A stretch of DNA of 64,000 nt from Flavobacterium tyrosinilyticum. GTDB taxonomy: Bacteria; Bacteroidota; Bacteroidia; Flavobacteriales; Flavobacteriaceae. The DNA lies in contig NZ_JAMOKG010000001.1 of assembly GCF_023656565.1 (NCBI RefSeq), positions 1,629,383 to 1,693,382 of the forward strand, given 5' to 3'. The notes under the pieces were generated by a model that was not told the origin of the DNA, did not search any database, and saw nothing but the letters and a program-made list of their open reading frames with translations. This document shows positions 8,461 through 18,202 of this stretch, piece by piece. The translations under genes and the position numbers were made by a program. Position 1 is the stretch's first letter. Every line of letters begins with the position of its first letter.

Positions 8461-9222
8461 ATGCAACAAAATAATACTACAACTTTCATTTTTCTAACCA
8501 TTCTTTTGCTTTTAATTGTTATTATTTGCTTTATGATTTATCAATTAAAGCAAACGAAGAAAGCTAAAGAAGATGCTGAAAAAAGTTTTTATGCTTTAGA
8601 ATCTAAGGTAAACGATTTGCAGTTGGAGAATTTAGAATCCAAACTAAATCCGCATTTGTTTAAGAATATCTTAAATTCGATTCAGTCGCATGCTTATCAA
8701 ACTTATTTTGCTCTGGATAAATTGGCCAATGTTCTGGATTATATTTTGTACGAAAGCAAAAAGAAATTTGTAACGGCTAAAGAAGAAATAGATTTTGCAT
8801 TGAATTTAATAGAAATCAACAAAATCAAAATCAGTCCGCTTTTTGAACTTAAGGTTAAAACCAATATTAATCAGGAAGACAAATTATATGAACAGCCTTT
8901 GCTAGCGCCTTTAATTTCGATTGATTTAATTGAAAACGCATTCAAACATGCCGATCTTCAAAGTGCAGACGCTTTTATTTCGGTAGTTTTTGAATTTAAA
9001 AACAATGCTTTTTTTATGACGGTTTCCAATAAAATATCAGATAAAAAAGTACTGAAAAAAGAACGAAGCGGTTTTGGCCATACAACGCTCGAACACCGTC
9101 TTCGCATTATTTATAAGAATAATTTCAAACTCGATAGGTTTATAGAAAACGATGTTTATATTGCCCATCTAAAAATTGATTTACTTGAATACAAAACTGA
9201 AATGCTTGCTTCTGGACGATGA
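8461..9222 (+). CDS. LytS/YehU-type sensor histidine kinase
   Basis: Histidine kinase of 253 residues paired with the LytTR regulator that follows. One N-terminal membrane helix (about residues 8-29) leads through a short coiled linker into the His_kinase (PF06580) motif LESKLNPHLFKNILN, phospho-acceptor His65. The ATP-binding part shows the N box (DLIENAFKHA) and the G-rich GFGHTTLEHRLR. There is almost no periplasmic domain, so it probably senses a membrane or cytoplasmic cue. Its 3' end overlaps the regulator gene, suggesting translational coupling. Confidence 0.9.
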   Translation: MQQNNTTTFIFLTILLLLIVIICFMIYQLKQTKKAKEDAEKSFYALESKVNDLQLENLESKLNPHLFKNILNSIQSHAYQTYFALDKLANVLDYILYESKKKFVTAKEEIDFALNLIEINKIKISPLFELKVKTNINQEDKLYEQPLLAPLISIDLIENAFKHADLQSADAFISVVFEFKNNAFFMTVSNKISDKKVLKKERSGFGHTTLEHRLRIIYKNNFKLDRFIENDVYIAHLKIDLLEYKTEMLASGR

Positions 9223-9904
9223 ACTTCCAGGATTGACTTACCTAAAAATGCTTTGCGAACAAATTCCCGAATTGGAGATCGTGAAGACATTCAATAATCC
9301 TGAAAAACTTTTGTCTGATATACCTAATTTAGATTTTGACCTGCTAATTTCGGATATTGAAATGCCCGGAATTGATGGGCTACATCTGGCTGAAAAACTG
9401 CAAGATAAATTGGTGATTTTTTGTACTGCGTATAAAGAATACGCGGCCGAGGCATTTAATATCGATGCTGTAGACTATATTACAAAACCTGTAAAATTGG
9501 AACGTTTGCAAAAAGCAGTCACAAAAGCTTTGGAGCGTTTTGAGAAATCAAATTCAGATAAAAAATTCATTCAACTCAATACAGACAAAGGAAAAACGCT
9601 GTTGTATTTTAATAAAATTCAGTACATAAAAACTGCTGCAAGTGATAGTCGTGACAAAACGGTACTGCTTACCGATGGAAGTTTTTTGAATTTGAAAAAT
9701 GTAAAATTCGATACCCTTTTAAACGAATTGCCAGATGCTGATTTCTGTCGAGTTAATAAAAAAGAAATCGTGGCAGTAAAAGCAATTAAGTTCTTTAATC
9801 ATAACGAAATTGTGTTGCACCATGTTGAAGAAAACAGCAAAAACACAACGCTAATCTTAAGCGAAACTTATCGAGCTGATTTTTTGAGAAAGGTGAAATT
9901 ATAG
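9185..9904 (+). CDS. LytTR-family response regulator
   Basis: Partner of the upstream kinase. The receiver domain (residues 1-120) has the acidic pair DDE near residue 11, phospho-acceptor Asp57 (LLISDIEMPG) and the Lys of ITKPVK. A LytTR DNA-binding domain follows (about 135-239, with FCRVNKKEIVAVKAI). There is no ATG: the start is TTG, most likely base 9185 (MNTKLKCLLLDDE), or TTG 9176 three codons earlier. Both lie inside the kinase gene, a 38-47 base overlap consistent with coupled translation. LytTR sites are usually direct repeats, so the ACAGTA palindrome upstream need not be its target. Confidence 0.92.
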   Translation: MNTKLKCLLLDDELPGLTYLKMLCEQIPELEIVKTFNNPEKLLSDIPNLDFDLLISDIEMPGIDGLHLAEKLQDKLVIFCTAYKEYAAEAFNIDAVDYITKPVKLERLQKAVTKALERFEKSNSDKKFIQLNTDKGKTLLYFNKIQYIKTAASDSRDKTVLLTDGSFLNLKNVKFDTLLNELPDADFCRVNKKEIVAVKAIKFFNHNEIVLHHVEENSKNTTLILSETYRADFLRKVKL

Positions 9905-10066
9905 CCATTTGCGATAATTGGTTTGGCTTGGGATGACAATCATTTCTAAAACTTATTACAATTTTTTCCTGACTTGTTACATGTGATTGAAATTAACAAG
10001 TGAATTACTTTTTCACTAAATTCACAGTGCTGATATTTGCGTTAATTAAATCTAAAGAACGAGTTT

Positions 10067-12337
10067 ATGAATAACGTTAAGAACTCTCTATTCTACATAA
10101 CAGTTATTGGTGGTTTTACAGCGCTAATATATTGGGTAATTTCAAAAGGCGCTTCATTAGAAGTCGGGCGTAATATTGTAAAGAAAAGTGTTGAAAGTAA
10201 TCATTGGAAAGACTTTCTTCATTCGATGGTCGAAAATCTGCAGCATCCTCTGGCTATTTTATTAGCGCAGATCGTTACCATCATTTTAGTTGCCCGTTTG
10301 TTTGGATGGTTTTTTAGAAAAATCGGACAGCCGTCTGTAATTGGTGAAATGATTGCAGGAATTGTGTTAGGACCATCTTTGGTCGGAATGTATTTTCCAG
10401 AGTTTTCGGCTGCTTTATTTCCAAAAGAATCTTTAGGTAATCTACAGTTCTTAAGCCAAATCGGTTTAATCCTTTTTATGTTTGTTATCGGAATGGAATT
10501 GGATTTGAAAGTGCTAAAAAATAAAGCGCATGATGCAGTTGTAATCAGTCACGCCAGTATTGTAATTCCGTTTGCTTTAGGTTTATCATTGGCATTTTTT
10601 ATTTATGAAACGTATGCTCCATTGGGAGTTGAGTTTTCTTCTTTCGGTTTATTTATGGGAATCGCCATGAGTATTACCGCTTTCCCGGTTTTGGCTAGAA
10701 TAGTTCAAGAACGTGGCATGCAGAAAACAAGATTAGGAACCATTGCTATTACTTGCGCGGCTGCAGACGATATTACGGCTTGGTGTATTTTGGCAGTTGT
10801 TATTGCGATTGTAAAAGCGGGTTCGCTTTCGAGTTCACTTTATGTAATCGGAATGGCGATTTTGTATGTGATCATCATGCTAAAAATTGTTCGTCCCTTC
10901 TTAAAAAGAGTGGGAGATTTAAATGCGACGAGAGAAAGTTTAAATAAACCAGTTGTTGCTATTTTCTTTATTACACTTTTAATTTCTGCTTATGCGTCTG
11001 AGTTAATTGGAATTCATGCTTTGTTCGGTGCTTTTTTGGCTGGAGCGATTATGCCAGAAAACAATAAGTTTAGAAACATATTTATCGAAAAAGTAGAAGA
11101 CGTTGCCATCATTGTTTTATTGCCATTGTTTTTCGTTTTCACAGGTTTGCGTACACAAATCGGATTGTTGAATGATCCTGAATTATGGAAACTTACTGGT
11201 TTGATCATTTTGGTTGCTGTCGTTGGTAAATTCTTCGGGAGTGCTTTGGCAGCGAAATTTATGGGACAGAACTGGAAAGACAGTTTAGCCATTGGAGCCC
11301 TGATGAATACAAGAGGTTTGATGGAGCTGGTTGTTTTAAACATCGGTTACGATCTAGGGGTATTGTCAACAGAAATCTTTACTATGATGGTAATTATGGC
11401 ATTGGTGACTACTTTTATGACAGGCCCGGCTTTAGATTTTATTGGATTCATTTTTAAAGATAAAATCACAGCCGTTCCAGAGGAAATAGGGACTAAAAGT
11501 AAGTACAAGATTTTACTTTCGTTTGCTACTCCAGAAAAAGGGAAAAAATTACTCAAAATTGCCAACAGCCTTGTTAAAAAGCAAACGGATAATTCGGTTG
11601 TAACAGCCATGCATATTTCTTTAAGTACAGAAATACATTCTTTTGATGTTAAAGAACATGAACGAAAAATGATCGGGCCAGTGGTGGAAGAATCGCAATT
11701 GTTAGATCAAAATTTAGAGAGCTTGTTTAAAGTTTCGAGTGATATTGATTCAGATATTATTGATACGGCAAACCATGGAGAATATGATTTATTATTGGTT
11801 GGTTTAGGACAATCTATTTTTGATGGAACTTTGTTGGGGAAAATTCTCGGATTTACAACCAGAATTGTAAATCCAGATCGTTTGATTGATAAGTTCACAG
11901 GAAAAGAAGGTTTGTTTGAAAACAATCCGTTCGATGAGAGAACACGACATATTATTACTAAAGCGAAAATGCCAGTTGGTATTTTTATCGATAAGAATCT
12001 AGAAGAAGTAAACCAGATTTTTATGCCCGTTTTTAGTAAAGAAGATGCTTTTTTAATTGATTATGCTAAAAAGCTAATTAATAATAATGGTTCTCAGATT
12101 ACAGTTTTAGATGCTGGTGGAGAAGTTAAAAATACAAGAGAAATTCAGGAAACAATTCGTTCTATCGAACAAATTGCGCCAAATCATATCATGATTATGA
12201 ATGACAGAACACTGAAGAAAGAATTTTTAGAAAGCCAAAATCTAATGATTATCAGTTTAGATAGCTGGAAAAAACTAATAGAATCTCAAAGTATTTGGCT
12301 GAATAATTCGCCATCGGTTTTGATTCTAAAGCCATAA
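10067..12337 (+). CDS. CPA2-type cation:proton antiporter
   Basis: Integral membrane protein of 756 residues. After one extra N-terminal helix, about residues 60-460 form a 12-helix Na+/H+ exchanger domain (PF00999), with GEMIAGIVLGPS and the conserved ALFGAFLAGAIMPEN region. The C-terminal ~280 residues are soluble and resemble the universal-stress-protein-like tail of Bacteroidota CPA2 proteins, probably regulatory. It exchanges K+ or Na+ for protons, linked to pH or osmotic balance. It stands alone and ends in a hairpin terminator. Confidence 0.9.
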   Translation: MNNVKNSLFYITVIGGFTALIYWVISKGASLEVGRNIVKKSVESNHWKDFLHSMVENLQHPLAILLAQIVTIILVARLFGWFFRKIGQPSVIGEMIAGIVLGPSLVGMYFPEFSAALFPKESLGNLQFLSQIGLILFMFVIGMELDLKVLKNKAHDAVVISHASIVIPFALGLSLAFFIYETYAPLGVEFSSFGLFMGIAMSITAFPVLARIVQERGMQKTRLGTIAITCAAADDITAWCILAVVIAIVKAGSLSSSLYVIGMAILYVIIMLKIVRPFLKRVGDLNATRESLNKPVVAIFFITLLISAYASELIGIHALFGAFLAGAIMPENNKFRNIFIEKVEDVAIIVLLPLFFVFTGLRTQIGLLNDPELWKLTGLIILVAVVGKFFGSALAAKFMGQNWKDSLAIGALMNTRGLMELVVLNIGYDLGVLSTEIFTMMVIMALVTTFMTGPALDFIGFIFKDKITAVPEEIGTKSKYKILLSFATPEKGKKLLKIANSLVKKQTDNSVVTAMHISLSTEIHSFDVKEHERKMIGPVVEESQLLDQNLESLFKVSSDIDSDIIDTANHGEYDLLLVGLGQSIFDGTLLGKILGFTTRIVNPDRLIDKFTGKEGLFENNPFDERTRHIITKAKMPVGIFIDKNLEEVNQIFMPVFSKEDAFLIDYAKKLINNNGSQITVLDAGGEVKNTREIQETIRSIEQIAPNHIMIMNDRTLKKEFLESQNLMIISLDSWKKLIESQSIWLNNSPSVLILKP

Positions 12338-12401
12338 AATTTTAAATTCCAATTTTTTTAAATTCCAAATTCCAAAGTTGGGAATTTAAAAAAAAAAACA
12401 A

Positions 12402-12443
12402 AATTCCAAATTTCAATTGACTATTGGAGTTTGGGATTTTTTT
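12402..12443 (+). terminator. terminator after antiporter gene
   Basis: The AATTCCAAATTTCAAT arm pairs, with G-T pairs, to ATTGGAGTTTGGGATT and is followed by a T run. The same AATTCCAA/TTGGGATTT hairpin type recurs at 13142, 29499 and 36965. Confidence 0.65.
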
Positions 12444-12451
12444 ATTGTGTA

Positions 12452-12555
12452 TGTCATTTCGACCGAAGGGAGAAATCACACTAGTAGCTCGACAAAGATT
12501 GACAATTTTCTTTGCGGAATTTCTAGTGTGATTTCTCCCTTCGGTCTAAATGACA
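12452..12555. repeat. long palindromic repeat, TTTCGA-arm type
   Basis: The 33-base arms (12452-12484 and 12523-12555) begin TGTCATTTCGACCGAAGGG and pair with a single mismatch. The core reads CTCGACAAAGATTGACAATT then TTTGCGGAATT. Same family as 5126 and 29555-29770. Confidence 0.85.
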
Positions 12556-12684
12556 AAACTTACTGAAGTTTTCTGTTTTTTAGAGCACGCAGAACTTTGT
12601 CAAAGTTTCAAACTTTGACAAAGTTTTTTAGTAATATTTGTTATCTTGAAGATGATCACAGTAGTAACTTCGGCTTATACAAAA

Positions 12685-12909
12685 TTATACGTCTTCGTAC
12701 CATATTTGTTTTAACAGTATTCCTTTCTTAAAAATTTCTTCTGTTTCGTCTTCAAAATTAACTTTAACTATATAATCTTCATCATCATCTGATTGTTGAA
12801 CCCAATCAATCCATTCAATCGCAGGAGATAAATCTCCATTTTCTCTTACTATTCTATATCCTTCACCAAGGTTTTCAGAAAGTACTTCTTCAATTTTTTC
12901 TAAATTCAT
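12685..12909 (-). CDS. small acidic hypothetical protein
   Basis: Unrecognised 74-residue protein, strongly acidic (EWIDWVQQSDDDEDYIVKV), with no signal peptide or membrane segment, so probably cytoplasmic. The ATG start follows an AT-rich leader. It is isolated between two repeat-filled gaps. Size, acidity and isolation resemble orphan immunity or anti-toxin-like proteins, but no partner gene is present and this is only an impression. Codon use looks like the neighbours. Confidence 0.55.
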   Translation of the reverse strand: MNLEKIEEVLSENLGEGYRIVRENGDLSPAIEWIDWVQQSDDDEDYIVKVNFEDETEEIFKKGILLKQIWYEDV

Positions 12910-13355
12910 TTTGTTTAATTTTTGACATTATTAATTTCTTTCATCCAGAATAATTTAATCTTACAAATAGTAAAAAGAGTGTTGTTTGTAGAATAAACTA
13001 CTGCAATAGTAGTTCTTATGACGAATTTCGTCGGTCTAAATGAGATATAAAAATGACAGAATAAGGCAATTATGGAAAACGAGTTTTGATTTAGAAATCA
13101 TAAATAGTTTTAAAATTCCAAAGTAGGGAATTTAAATAAACAAAAACCCAAATTCCAATTTTACTTATTGGGGTTTGGGATTTTTTTTAGCCACGAATTC
13201 ACGAATTTTATTGAATTTCTTTACGCTGTATTTATCGATAAATTGCACAGATTTGCGCAGATTAGTAGCGGAAATTAGTGAAATGCATCGGTAAAATTTC
13301 CACAAAGTTTAAGTAGATAAATTTGTGAATTCGTGGCGAAAAAATGAATTTTAAA
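12910..13355. other. 446-base gap of repeats, no gene seen
   Basis: It holds a short inverted repeat (AACTACT 12996-13002 with AGTAGTT 13008-13014), a remnant of a palindrome arm near 13020-13045, a hairpin terminator (13142-13187) and an inverted repeat 13190-13208/13319-13337 built on GCCACGAATTCACGAATTT with one mismatch. The block between these last arms contains GCACAGATTTGCGCAGATTA-type sequence, common between Flavobacterium genes. Confidence 0.6.
13142..13187 (-). terminator. bidirectional hairpin terminator
   Basis: AACCCAAATTCCAAT pairs with ATTGGGGTTTGGGATT. Both sides carry A/T runs, so it can end transcripts from the DUF5686 gene on the minus strand. Confidence 0.55.
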
Positions 13356-15851
13356 TTAAAGCCCAAGATCAAGAACATAAGAAATCTTAACCGCAATATT
13401 GTCCTCAAACTTCAATAACTGATTTGGTCCATATCTATAGAATCCGCCTAAACCAAAACCTTTAAAGATTCTGTTCAATTCGATTCCTGATTCAAAATAA
13501 CCTTTATCCAAAGTTTTATATTCTGGGCCAACATGCTGTTCTGGATTTTCCATACTTCCCCAGGCCATTCTAGTAACTAAAACTAACGATGGGCGAACTT
13601 TTCTCATAATTCTAATTCGGTCAAAACCGTGCTTAATTTGAAACATCAAATATTGGCTTGAGAAGAACTCGTTAAAATACATGGTTTCAAAAGCATTTCT
13701 TCCGGCAAAAGTGATACGCTGAATAACGGTTTCCTTCGTTAAGTTATTCGGAGAGGTATTGTATAAATGTGTAATAGGAACATCTCCCATTGCATAACCA
13801 GCCTGTAAAAGCAAACTTGTTTTTTGGCGGTTTAAATACTGTTTTTCGTATTCGGCTTTAAAATCTATTTTGCTAAAAGTAAAATCATTTTCAAAAACAT
13901 TTGGTAACGACTGCGTATATTGAAAAGTAAATCTCGGAAACTTTTTATCGCTTTCAGTTCTTCCTGTTGGAGTCTGCATATAATTGCTGAAAGGTGCCCA
14001 CACAATCGAAAGCATTGCTGTGGTCATGATATAATTTGAATATAAATTCCCGTTTAGATTAAAAAGATAATCAAATTTTGGCTCGATATAATTTCGCGAA
14101 AATTCCAAAACGGCTTCAGTTTTCGGAATAAATTTGGTTTGAACATTGGCACGCCATCCTATATATTCATAAAATGTACTAATGTTTATCGGACGCGGAT
14201 CGTAAATTTTAAAAACACGTTTATCAACAGAAAAAACGGTACTTGCAATTTCTCGCACATCATCAGTATAATAACCATTAAACCAAGTATTGGTGTATTT
14301 GTCTAATAAAACGCCACCTCCAACACTGTATTTAAAAACACCATCTTTTGTTCCGTATGCGGTGTAGCCTTCTAGGCGGAAGTTTTTAGATAAACGATCG
14401 TTTGTAATTCCGCCAACGCCAAGACGAAAACCTTCGTAATTGTTATAACTTATGATTTTTTTCAAATCTAAATCGACAGGGCCAATCGGGTAGAAGCCAT
14501 TAATGATTTTTCGGCCAATTCCTAAACGTTTTTCGATTCGATTTCGAATTGAAAGACTATCTAATAGCAAATAAGTTTTTTGGCTTTTTAAATCCAAATT
14601 TTCCTTTCGGTAAGCTTGCCAGAAACTTTCCGGTTTTTTGGCCGCATCGTCTTTAATTTCGATATAAAGTGAAGTGTTTTTTATTGGACTGTCGGTGTTT
14701 ACACGAATGTCAAAACTATTACTTTCAGAAAGGAGATAGGTAAAATCTGAAGCCACTTTTTTTCTGGGTTCGAAATTCTCTTCAACATCTCCGTCAAATT
14801 GAATTGTACCGCCCAAAATTCGAATATCATCATCATTTTTACCTTTTACGATTTTAAAAGTGGTGTTGCTTTGAAACCATATTTTCTCTTTCGGAATATA
14901 TTCAAATTCGTGAATTCCACTAATATCCAAAACACCCTTAATACGCATTACAGCTTTCGCGACAGCGTAATTTTCTTTATCAATATATAAAACCCCTTCT
15001 AATCCAGAAGTTCTGTGTTTTGATTTATTTTTAAAATAGATCATATACGCGTCACGACCTTTAATGCCAACAGTGTCTAAGAGTTTATAATTGTAGTTAG
15101 AAGGTGCATTTTTCGAAATCGGATTTTCATATTTGGTTTCAAATAATTCGTACTTAGAATCGTAAATTGAGATAGATTGAAGGTTGAAGGCCAGAACTTC
15201 ATAAATAGGCTGTTTGAAACCTGCAATTTTGGTTCCCAAAACGGTTTCTTTGAGCTTGTGGTCTCCAAACTGATATTGAGAAACTTTCTCGGTCTGAAAC
15301 AAATGCTGTTTGCTTACAATTTCTTTAAACTTATAATCGGAAGAATCGATATTGATAACTTTTTTACTTAAGTCTTTATATGCCGCCGAAGTATCGATAC
15401 GTCCATCAATCGAATCCGGATTAGCAGTAACAATAAGTTTGTTATAGGTTTTATACTCAAAATTATTGAGTTTTTTCTGCGGATCGTTTTTCGCTTTATT
15501 GGCAATAACTTTTTTAATAATGGTAAGCGCAGGGTTTTCATTAGAAACAACAACTTCTTTTAGATCATCTGTCTGCTGTAAAAGCGCTACCGAATAAAAG
15601 GTTTTGTTATTGATTAACGCAATAGTCTTAGTTTGGAAACCTACATAAGAAACCGTAAGCGATGTAGCCGAACTGCTAATTTTAAAAATAAATTTTCCAT
15701 CAACATCTGTAATAGTGTTATTGCTTTCTGAGGTGGTAATGGTGGCAAACGGAAGAGGTTTGTTGTTTGAATCGGTTACGATTCCGTTTATTTGAATTTG
15801 CGCTTGAAGGGTAAGCGTAAAAAACAAAGTCAAAAAACAAAATAGCTTCAT
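13356..15851 (-). CDS. DUF5686 outer-membrane protein with carboxypeptidase-like domain
   Basis: Protein of 831 residues from MKLFCFLTLF, which opens a clear Sec signal ending at LQAQ; the longer reading to 15932 is rejected. After the signal comes a CarboxypepD_reg-like beta-sandwich (about residues 20-105; GIVTDSNNKPLPFATI, SYVGFQT), then the DUF5686 region and a beta-rich C-terminus of aromatic-alternating strands, consistent with an outer-membrane barrel. This architecture is widespread in Bacteroidota; its function is unknown. It follows the frr terminator, so it is a separate unit. Confidence 0.85.
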   Translation of the reverse strand: MKLFCFLTLFFTLTLQAQIQINGIVTDSNNKPLPFATITTSESNNTITDVDGKFIFKISSSATSLTVSYVGFQTKTIALINNKTFYSVALLQQTDDLKEVVVSNENPALTIIKKVIANKAKNDPQKKLNNFEYKTYNKLIVTANPDSIDGRIDTSAAYKDLSKKVINIDSSDYKFKEIVSKQHLFQTEKVSQYQFGDHKLKETVLGTKIAGFKQPIYEVLAFNLQSISIYDSKYELFETKYENPISKNAPSNYNYKLLDTVGIKGRDAYMIYFKNKSKHRTSGLEGVLYIDKENYAVAKAVMRIKGVLDISGIHEFEYIPKEKIWFQSNTTFKIVKGKNDDDIRILGGTIQFDGDVEENFEPRKKVASDFTYLLSESNSFDIRVNTDSPIKNTSLYIEIKDDAAKKPESFWQAYRKENLDLKSQKTYLLLDSLSIRNRIEKRLGIGRKIINGFYPIGPVDLDLKKIISYNNYEGFRLGVGGITNDRLSKNFRLEGYTAYGTKDGVFKYSVGGGVLLDKYTNTWFNGYYTDDVREIASTVFSVDKRVFKIYDPRPINISTFYEYIGWRANVQTKFIPKTEAVLEFSRNYIEPKFDYLFNLNGNLYSNYIMTTAMLSIVWAPFSNYMQTPTGRTESDKKFPRFTFQYTQSLPNVFENDFTFSKIDFKAEYEKQYLNRQKTSLLLQAGYAMGDVPITHLYNTSPNNLTKETVIQRITFAGRNAFETMYFNEFFSSQYLMFQIKHGFDRIRIMRKVRPSLVLVTRMAWGSMENPEQHVGPEYKTLDKGYFESGIELNRIFKGFGLGGFYRYGPNQLLKFEDNIAVKISYVLDLGL

Positions 15852-15912
15852 ACAGAATGATATAGTTTCAAAAACGAAAAAAAAATAATTTTCGTATGCA
15901 AAAATAGCAATA

Positions 15913-15952
15913 AAAAAATCCGTCTGGTACAATAAACCAAACGGATTTTTTA
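15913..15952 (-). terminator. intrinsic terminator after frr
   Basis: AAAAATCCGT (15914-15923) pairs with ACGGATTTTT (15941-15950), with extra pairing of the CTGGT/ACCAA flanks. On the minus strand a T run follows. Confidence 0.8.
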
Positions 15953-15971
15953 TTTTATCTCAATCTCAAGA

Positions 15972-16535
15972 TTATACTTTCATGATTTCAGCTTCTTTTG
16001 CAGCCAATAACTCATCAATTTTTTTGATGTAAGAGTTTGTTAAGTTTTGAACTTCTTCTTCTGCAGATTTACAGATGTCTTCAGAAGTTCCTTCTTTTTC
16101 TAACTTTTTAATATCAGTATTAGCATCTTTACGAGAGTTACGAATACCAATTTTAGCATCTTCAGCTTCAGATTTTGCTTGTTTCGCTAAATCGCGACGA
16201 CGCTCTTCTGTTAATGGTGGTACGCTAATGATGATCATATCTCCATTATTCATTGGGTTAAAACCAATGTTAGCGATCAAGATTGCTTTTTCAATTGCTT
16301 GCAGCATATTTTTTTCAAATGGCTGTAATGTAATTGTTCTAGCATCTGGAACACTAATTTTAGATACTTGAGAAAGCGGAGTTGCAGATCCGTAATAATC
16401 TACAAAAACACCTCCAAGCATAGCTGGAGAAGCTTTCCCTGCACGAATATTAAGAAATTCTTTCTCTAAGTGTGCAATAGTACCGTTCATTGATTCCTCA
16501 GTACTTTCTAAAATAAAGTCTATTTCTTCAGTCAT
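15972..16535 (-). CDS. frr: ribosome recycling factor
   Basis: Splits post-termination ribosomes together with EF-G. At 187 residues it matches the family. The three-helix bundle domain is recognisable in LEKEFLNIRAGKASPAMLGG at the start and in TEERRRDLAKQAKSEAEDAK, the highly conserved hinge-proximal helix. It follows pyrH by 75 bases, the usual bacterial order, and is probably co-transcribed with it. The short gap carries repeated AGTTTTC motifs. Confidence 0.97.
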   Translation of the reverse strand: MTEEIDFILESTEESMNGTIAHLEKEFLNIRAGKASPAMLGGVFVDYYGSATPLSQVSKISVPDARTITLQPFEKNMLQAIEKAILIANIGFNPMNNGDMIIISVPPLTEERRRDLAKQAKSEAEDAKIGIRNSRKDANTDIKKLEKEGTSEDICKSAEEEVQNLTNSYIKKIDELLAAKEAEIMKV

Positions 16536-16610
16536 TTTTTTTTTAGTTTTCAGTTTTCATTCTCAGTTTTCAGTTAAAGTCTTGCGCGACTGTAAAACTG
16601 TTGCTGATGA

Positions 16611-17318
16611 CTATATATTTACTACAGTTCCAATGTTTTCGCCTTCGCAAATTTTCAATAGGTTTCCGATTTTGTTCATATCAAAAACAACGATTGGAAG
16701 TTTGTTTTCTTGGCTTAATGTAAATGCAGTTGTGTCCATTACATTTAATCCTTTTTTGATTACATCATCAAATGAGATAAAATCAAATTTTACTGCAGAA
16801 GCATTTTTTTCTGGATCAGAATCGTAAACACCATCAACACGAGTACCTTTAAGGATAACATCAGCATTGATTTCGATACCTCTTAAAACAGCAGCTGTAT
16901 CGGTTGTAAAATATGGATTTCCAGTTCCGGCACCAAAAATTACAATTCTGCCTTTTTCAAGGTGGCGATCTGCTCTTCTTTTAATATATGGTTCTGCAAT
17001 AGATTCCATTTTCAAAGCAGTCTGCAAACGCGTTTTCATTCCTTTATCTTCAAGAGCGCCCTGCAAAGCCATTCCGTTAATAACAGTCGCAAGCATTCCC
17101 ATGTAATCGCCTTGTACTCTATCCATTCCAGCACTTGCTCCGGCAACGCCTCTAAAAATATTTCCTCCTCCAATAACAATAGCAATTTCTACTCCTTTTG
17201 CGTGAATCTGCTTGATTTCATCTGCATATTCGGCTAATCTTTTCGGGTCTATACCGTATTGTAAATCACCCATTAAGGCCTCGCCGCTAAGTTTAAGAAG
17301 AATTCTTTTATATTTCAT
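16611..17318 (-). CDS. pyrH: uridylate kinase
   Basis: Phosphorylates UMP to UDP; hexameric amino-acid-kinase-fold enzyme of 235 residues. Visible are the N-terminal [12 protein letters not shown], the nucleotide site [11 protein letters not shown], and [17 protein letters not shown], all typical of bacterial PyrH. It heads the pyrH-frr unit. A CAAATATA (reverse complement TATATTTG) at 17341-17348 fits a minus-strand -7 box, giving a leader of about 15-20 bases. Confidence 0.97.
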   Translation of the reverse strand: MKYKRILLKLSGEALMGDLQYGIDPKRLAEYADEIKQIHAKGVEIAIVIGGGNIFRGVAGASAGMDRVQGDYMGMLATVINGMALQGALEDKGMKTRLQTALKMESIAEPYIKRRADRHLEKGRIVIFGAGTGNPYFTTDTAAVLRGIEINADVILKGTRVDGVYDSDPEKNASAVKFDFISFDDVIKKGLNVMDTTAFTLSQENKLPIVVFDMNKIGNLLKICEGENIGTVVNI

Positions 17319-17451
17319 GTGTGTGTTGCGTTAATTTGTGCAAATATAGACATATTCTGATTTTTAAAAATAATGTTTGCAAAATTATTTTGAGAAGCGT
17401 CAATTAATTAAATTTTTTAATTTTGTAGGAAAATATATTTAAGTTTTTAAA

Positions 17452-17988
17452 ATGGTAATGGATACAAAATTTGCTTTGGATTTTTTGCAAAAGCATCAAC
17501 CAATGCCTGATGATGAAGATTTATCGGAAGAATTAATAGCGACTTATAACGAAATTAGAGAATACTTTATGAGAGTAAAGGACAAGAAGTGCATTAAGTT
17601 GTTTTTGAATTCTTTTGGATATCTAGATGGATTTGGAGTTTATCAATTGGTAGATAGTGTAATTCTTCAATTTTCGATTGAAGATATTTTGGATGATTTG
17701 ATTGATGGATTAAAAAGTGAATATTTTAGTGTGCGTTATTGGTGCGCAATGATCTCAGCTAATTATCCATGTTTGGAGCTTGTCTATTCATTGGAAAAAT
17801 TATTGTATGAAAATAATTTATCTCCTGAAGATGAATTTGATTTAAAATCAGCAGCTTTAATAAGCCTAAGTATGTTTGAATTTCCAGAAACAATAAAAGT
17901 TTTAAAATCTTATATAAATAAAGAAAGTGATGAAGAATTGTTGAGTGAAGCAAAAACTTTTCTTTCTGAACTTGAAAAAATGTTATGA
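17452..17988 (+). CDS. HEAT-like helical hypothetical protein
   Basis: Unrecognised soluble protein of 178 residues (176 if it starts at the second ATG, 17458). The sequence is almost entirely alpha-helical, with alternating acidic and leucine-rich helices and the HEAT-like phrases KSEYFSVRYWCAMISANY and EFDLKSAALISLSMFEFPE. Such HEAT-like proteins in Bacteroidota include many stand-alone immunity-type proteins; nothing here proves that role. A -7-like TAATTTTG lies at 17418-17425. A decayed second copy of its C-terminus follows directly. Confidence 0.7.
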   Translation: MVMDTKFALDFLQKHQPMPDDEDLSEELIATYNEIREYFMRVKDKKCIKLFLNSFGYLDGFGVYQLVDSVILQFSIEDILDDLIDGLKSEYFSVRYWCAMISANYPCLELVYSLEKLLYENNLSPEDEFDLKSAALISLSMFEFPETIKVLKSYINKESDEELLSEAKTFLSELEKML

Positions 17989-18121
17989 ATCATTTAGAAT
18001 TTCTTTAAGAAAATTGAAGATTAAAGGTTTTGAAGAAAAAATGAAAACCATCATAAATTCTGAAAAAGGTTGGATAAAGTCAGAAGCAAAAAAGTATTTG
18101 GATAAGTCAGCTTCGTGGTAA
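17981..18121 (+). pseudogene. decayed C-terminal copy of the HEAT-like gene
   Basis: In the +2-shifted frame the bases after the HEAT-like gene encode about 46 codons ending at TAA 18119-18121. The remnant has ISLRKLKIKGFEEKMKTI and then INSEKGWIKSEAKKYLDK, which aligns with ISLSMFEFPETIKVLKSY and INKESDEELLSEAKTFLSE of the intact protein with no large gap. It lacks the N-terminal two thirds and a plausible start, so it reads as the tail of a tandem duplicate. Confidence 0.6.
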
Positions 18122-18202
18122 AATTATCAATAATGTGACAAATGTCATTTCTAAGTCATTTCAAAAATTCGTATTTTTATTGTAACCTAAAAATAAAAAA
18201 AT

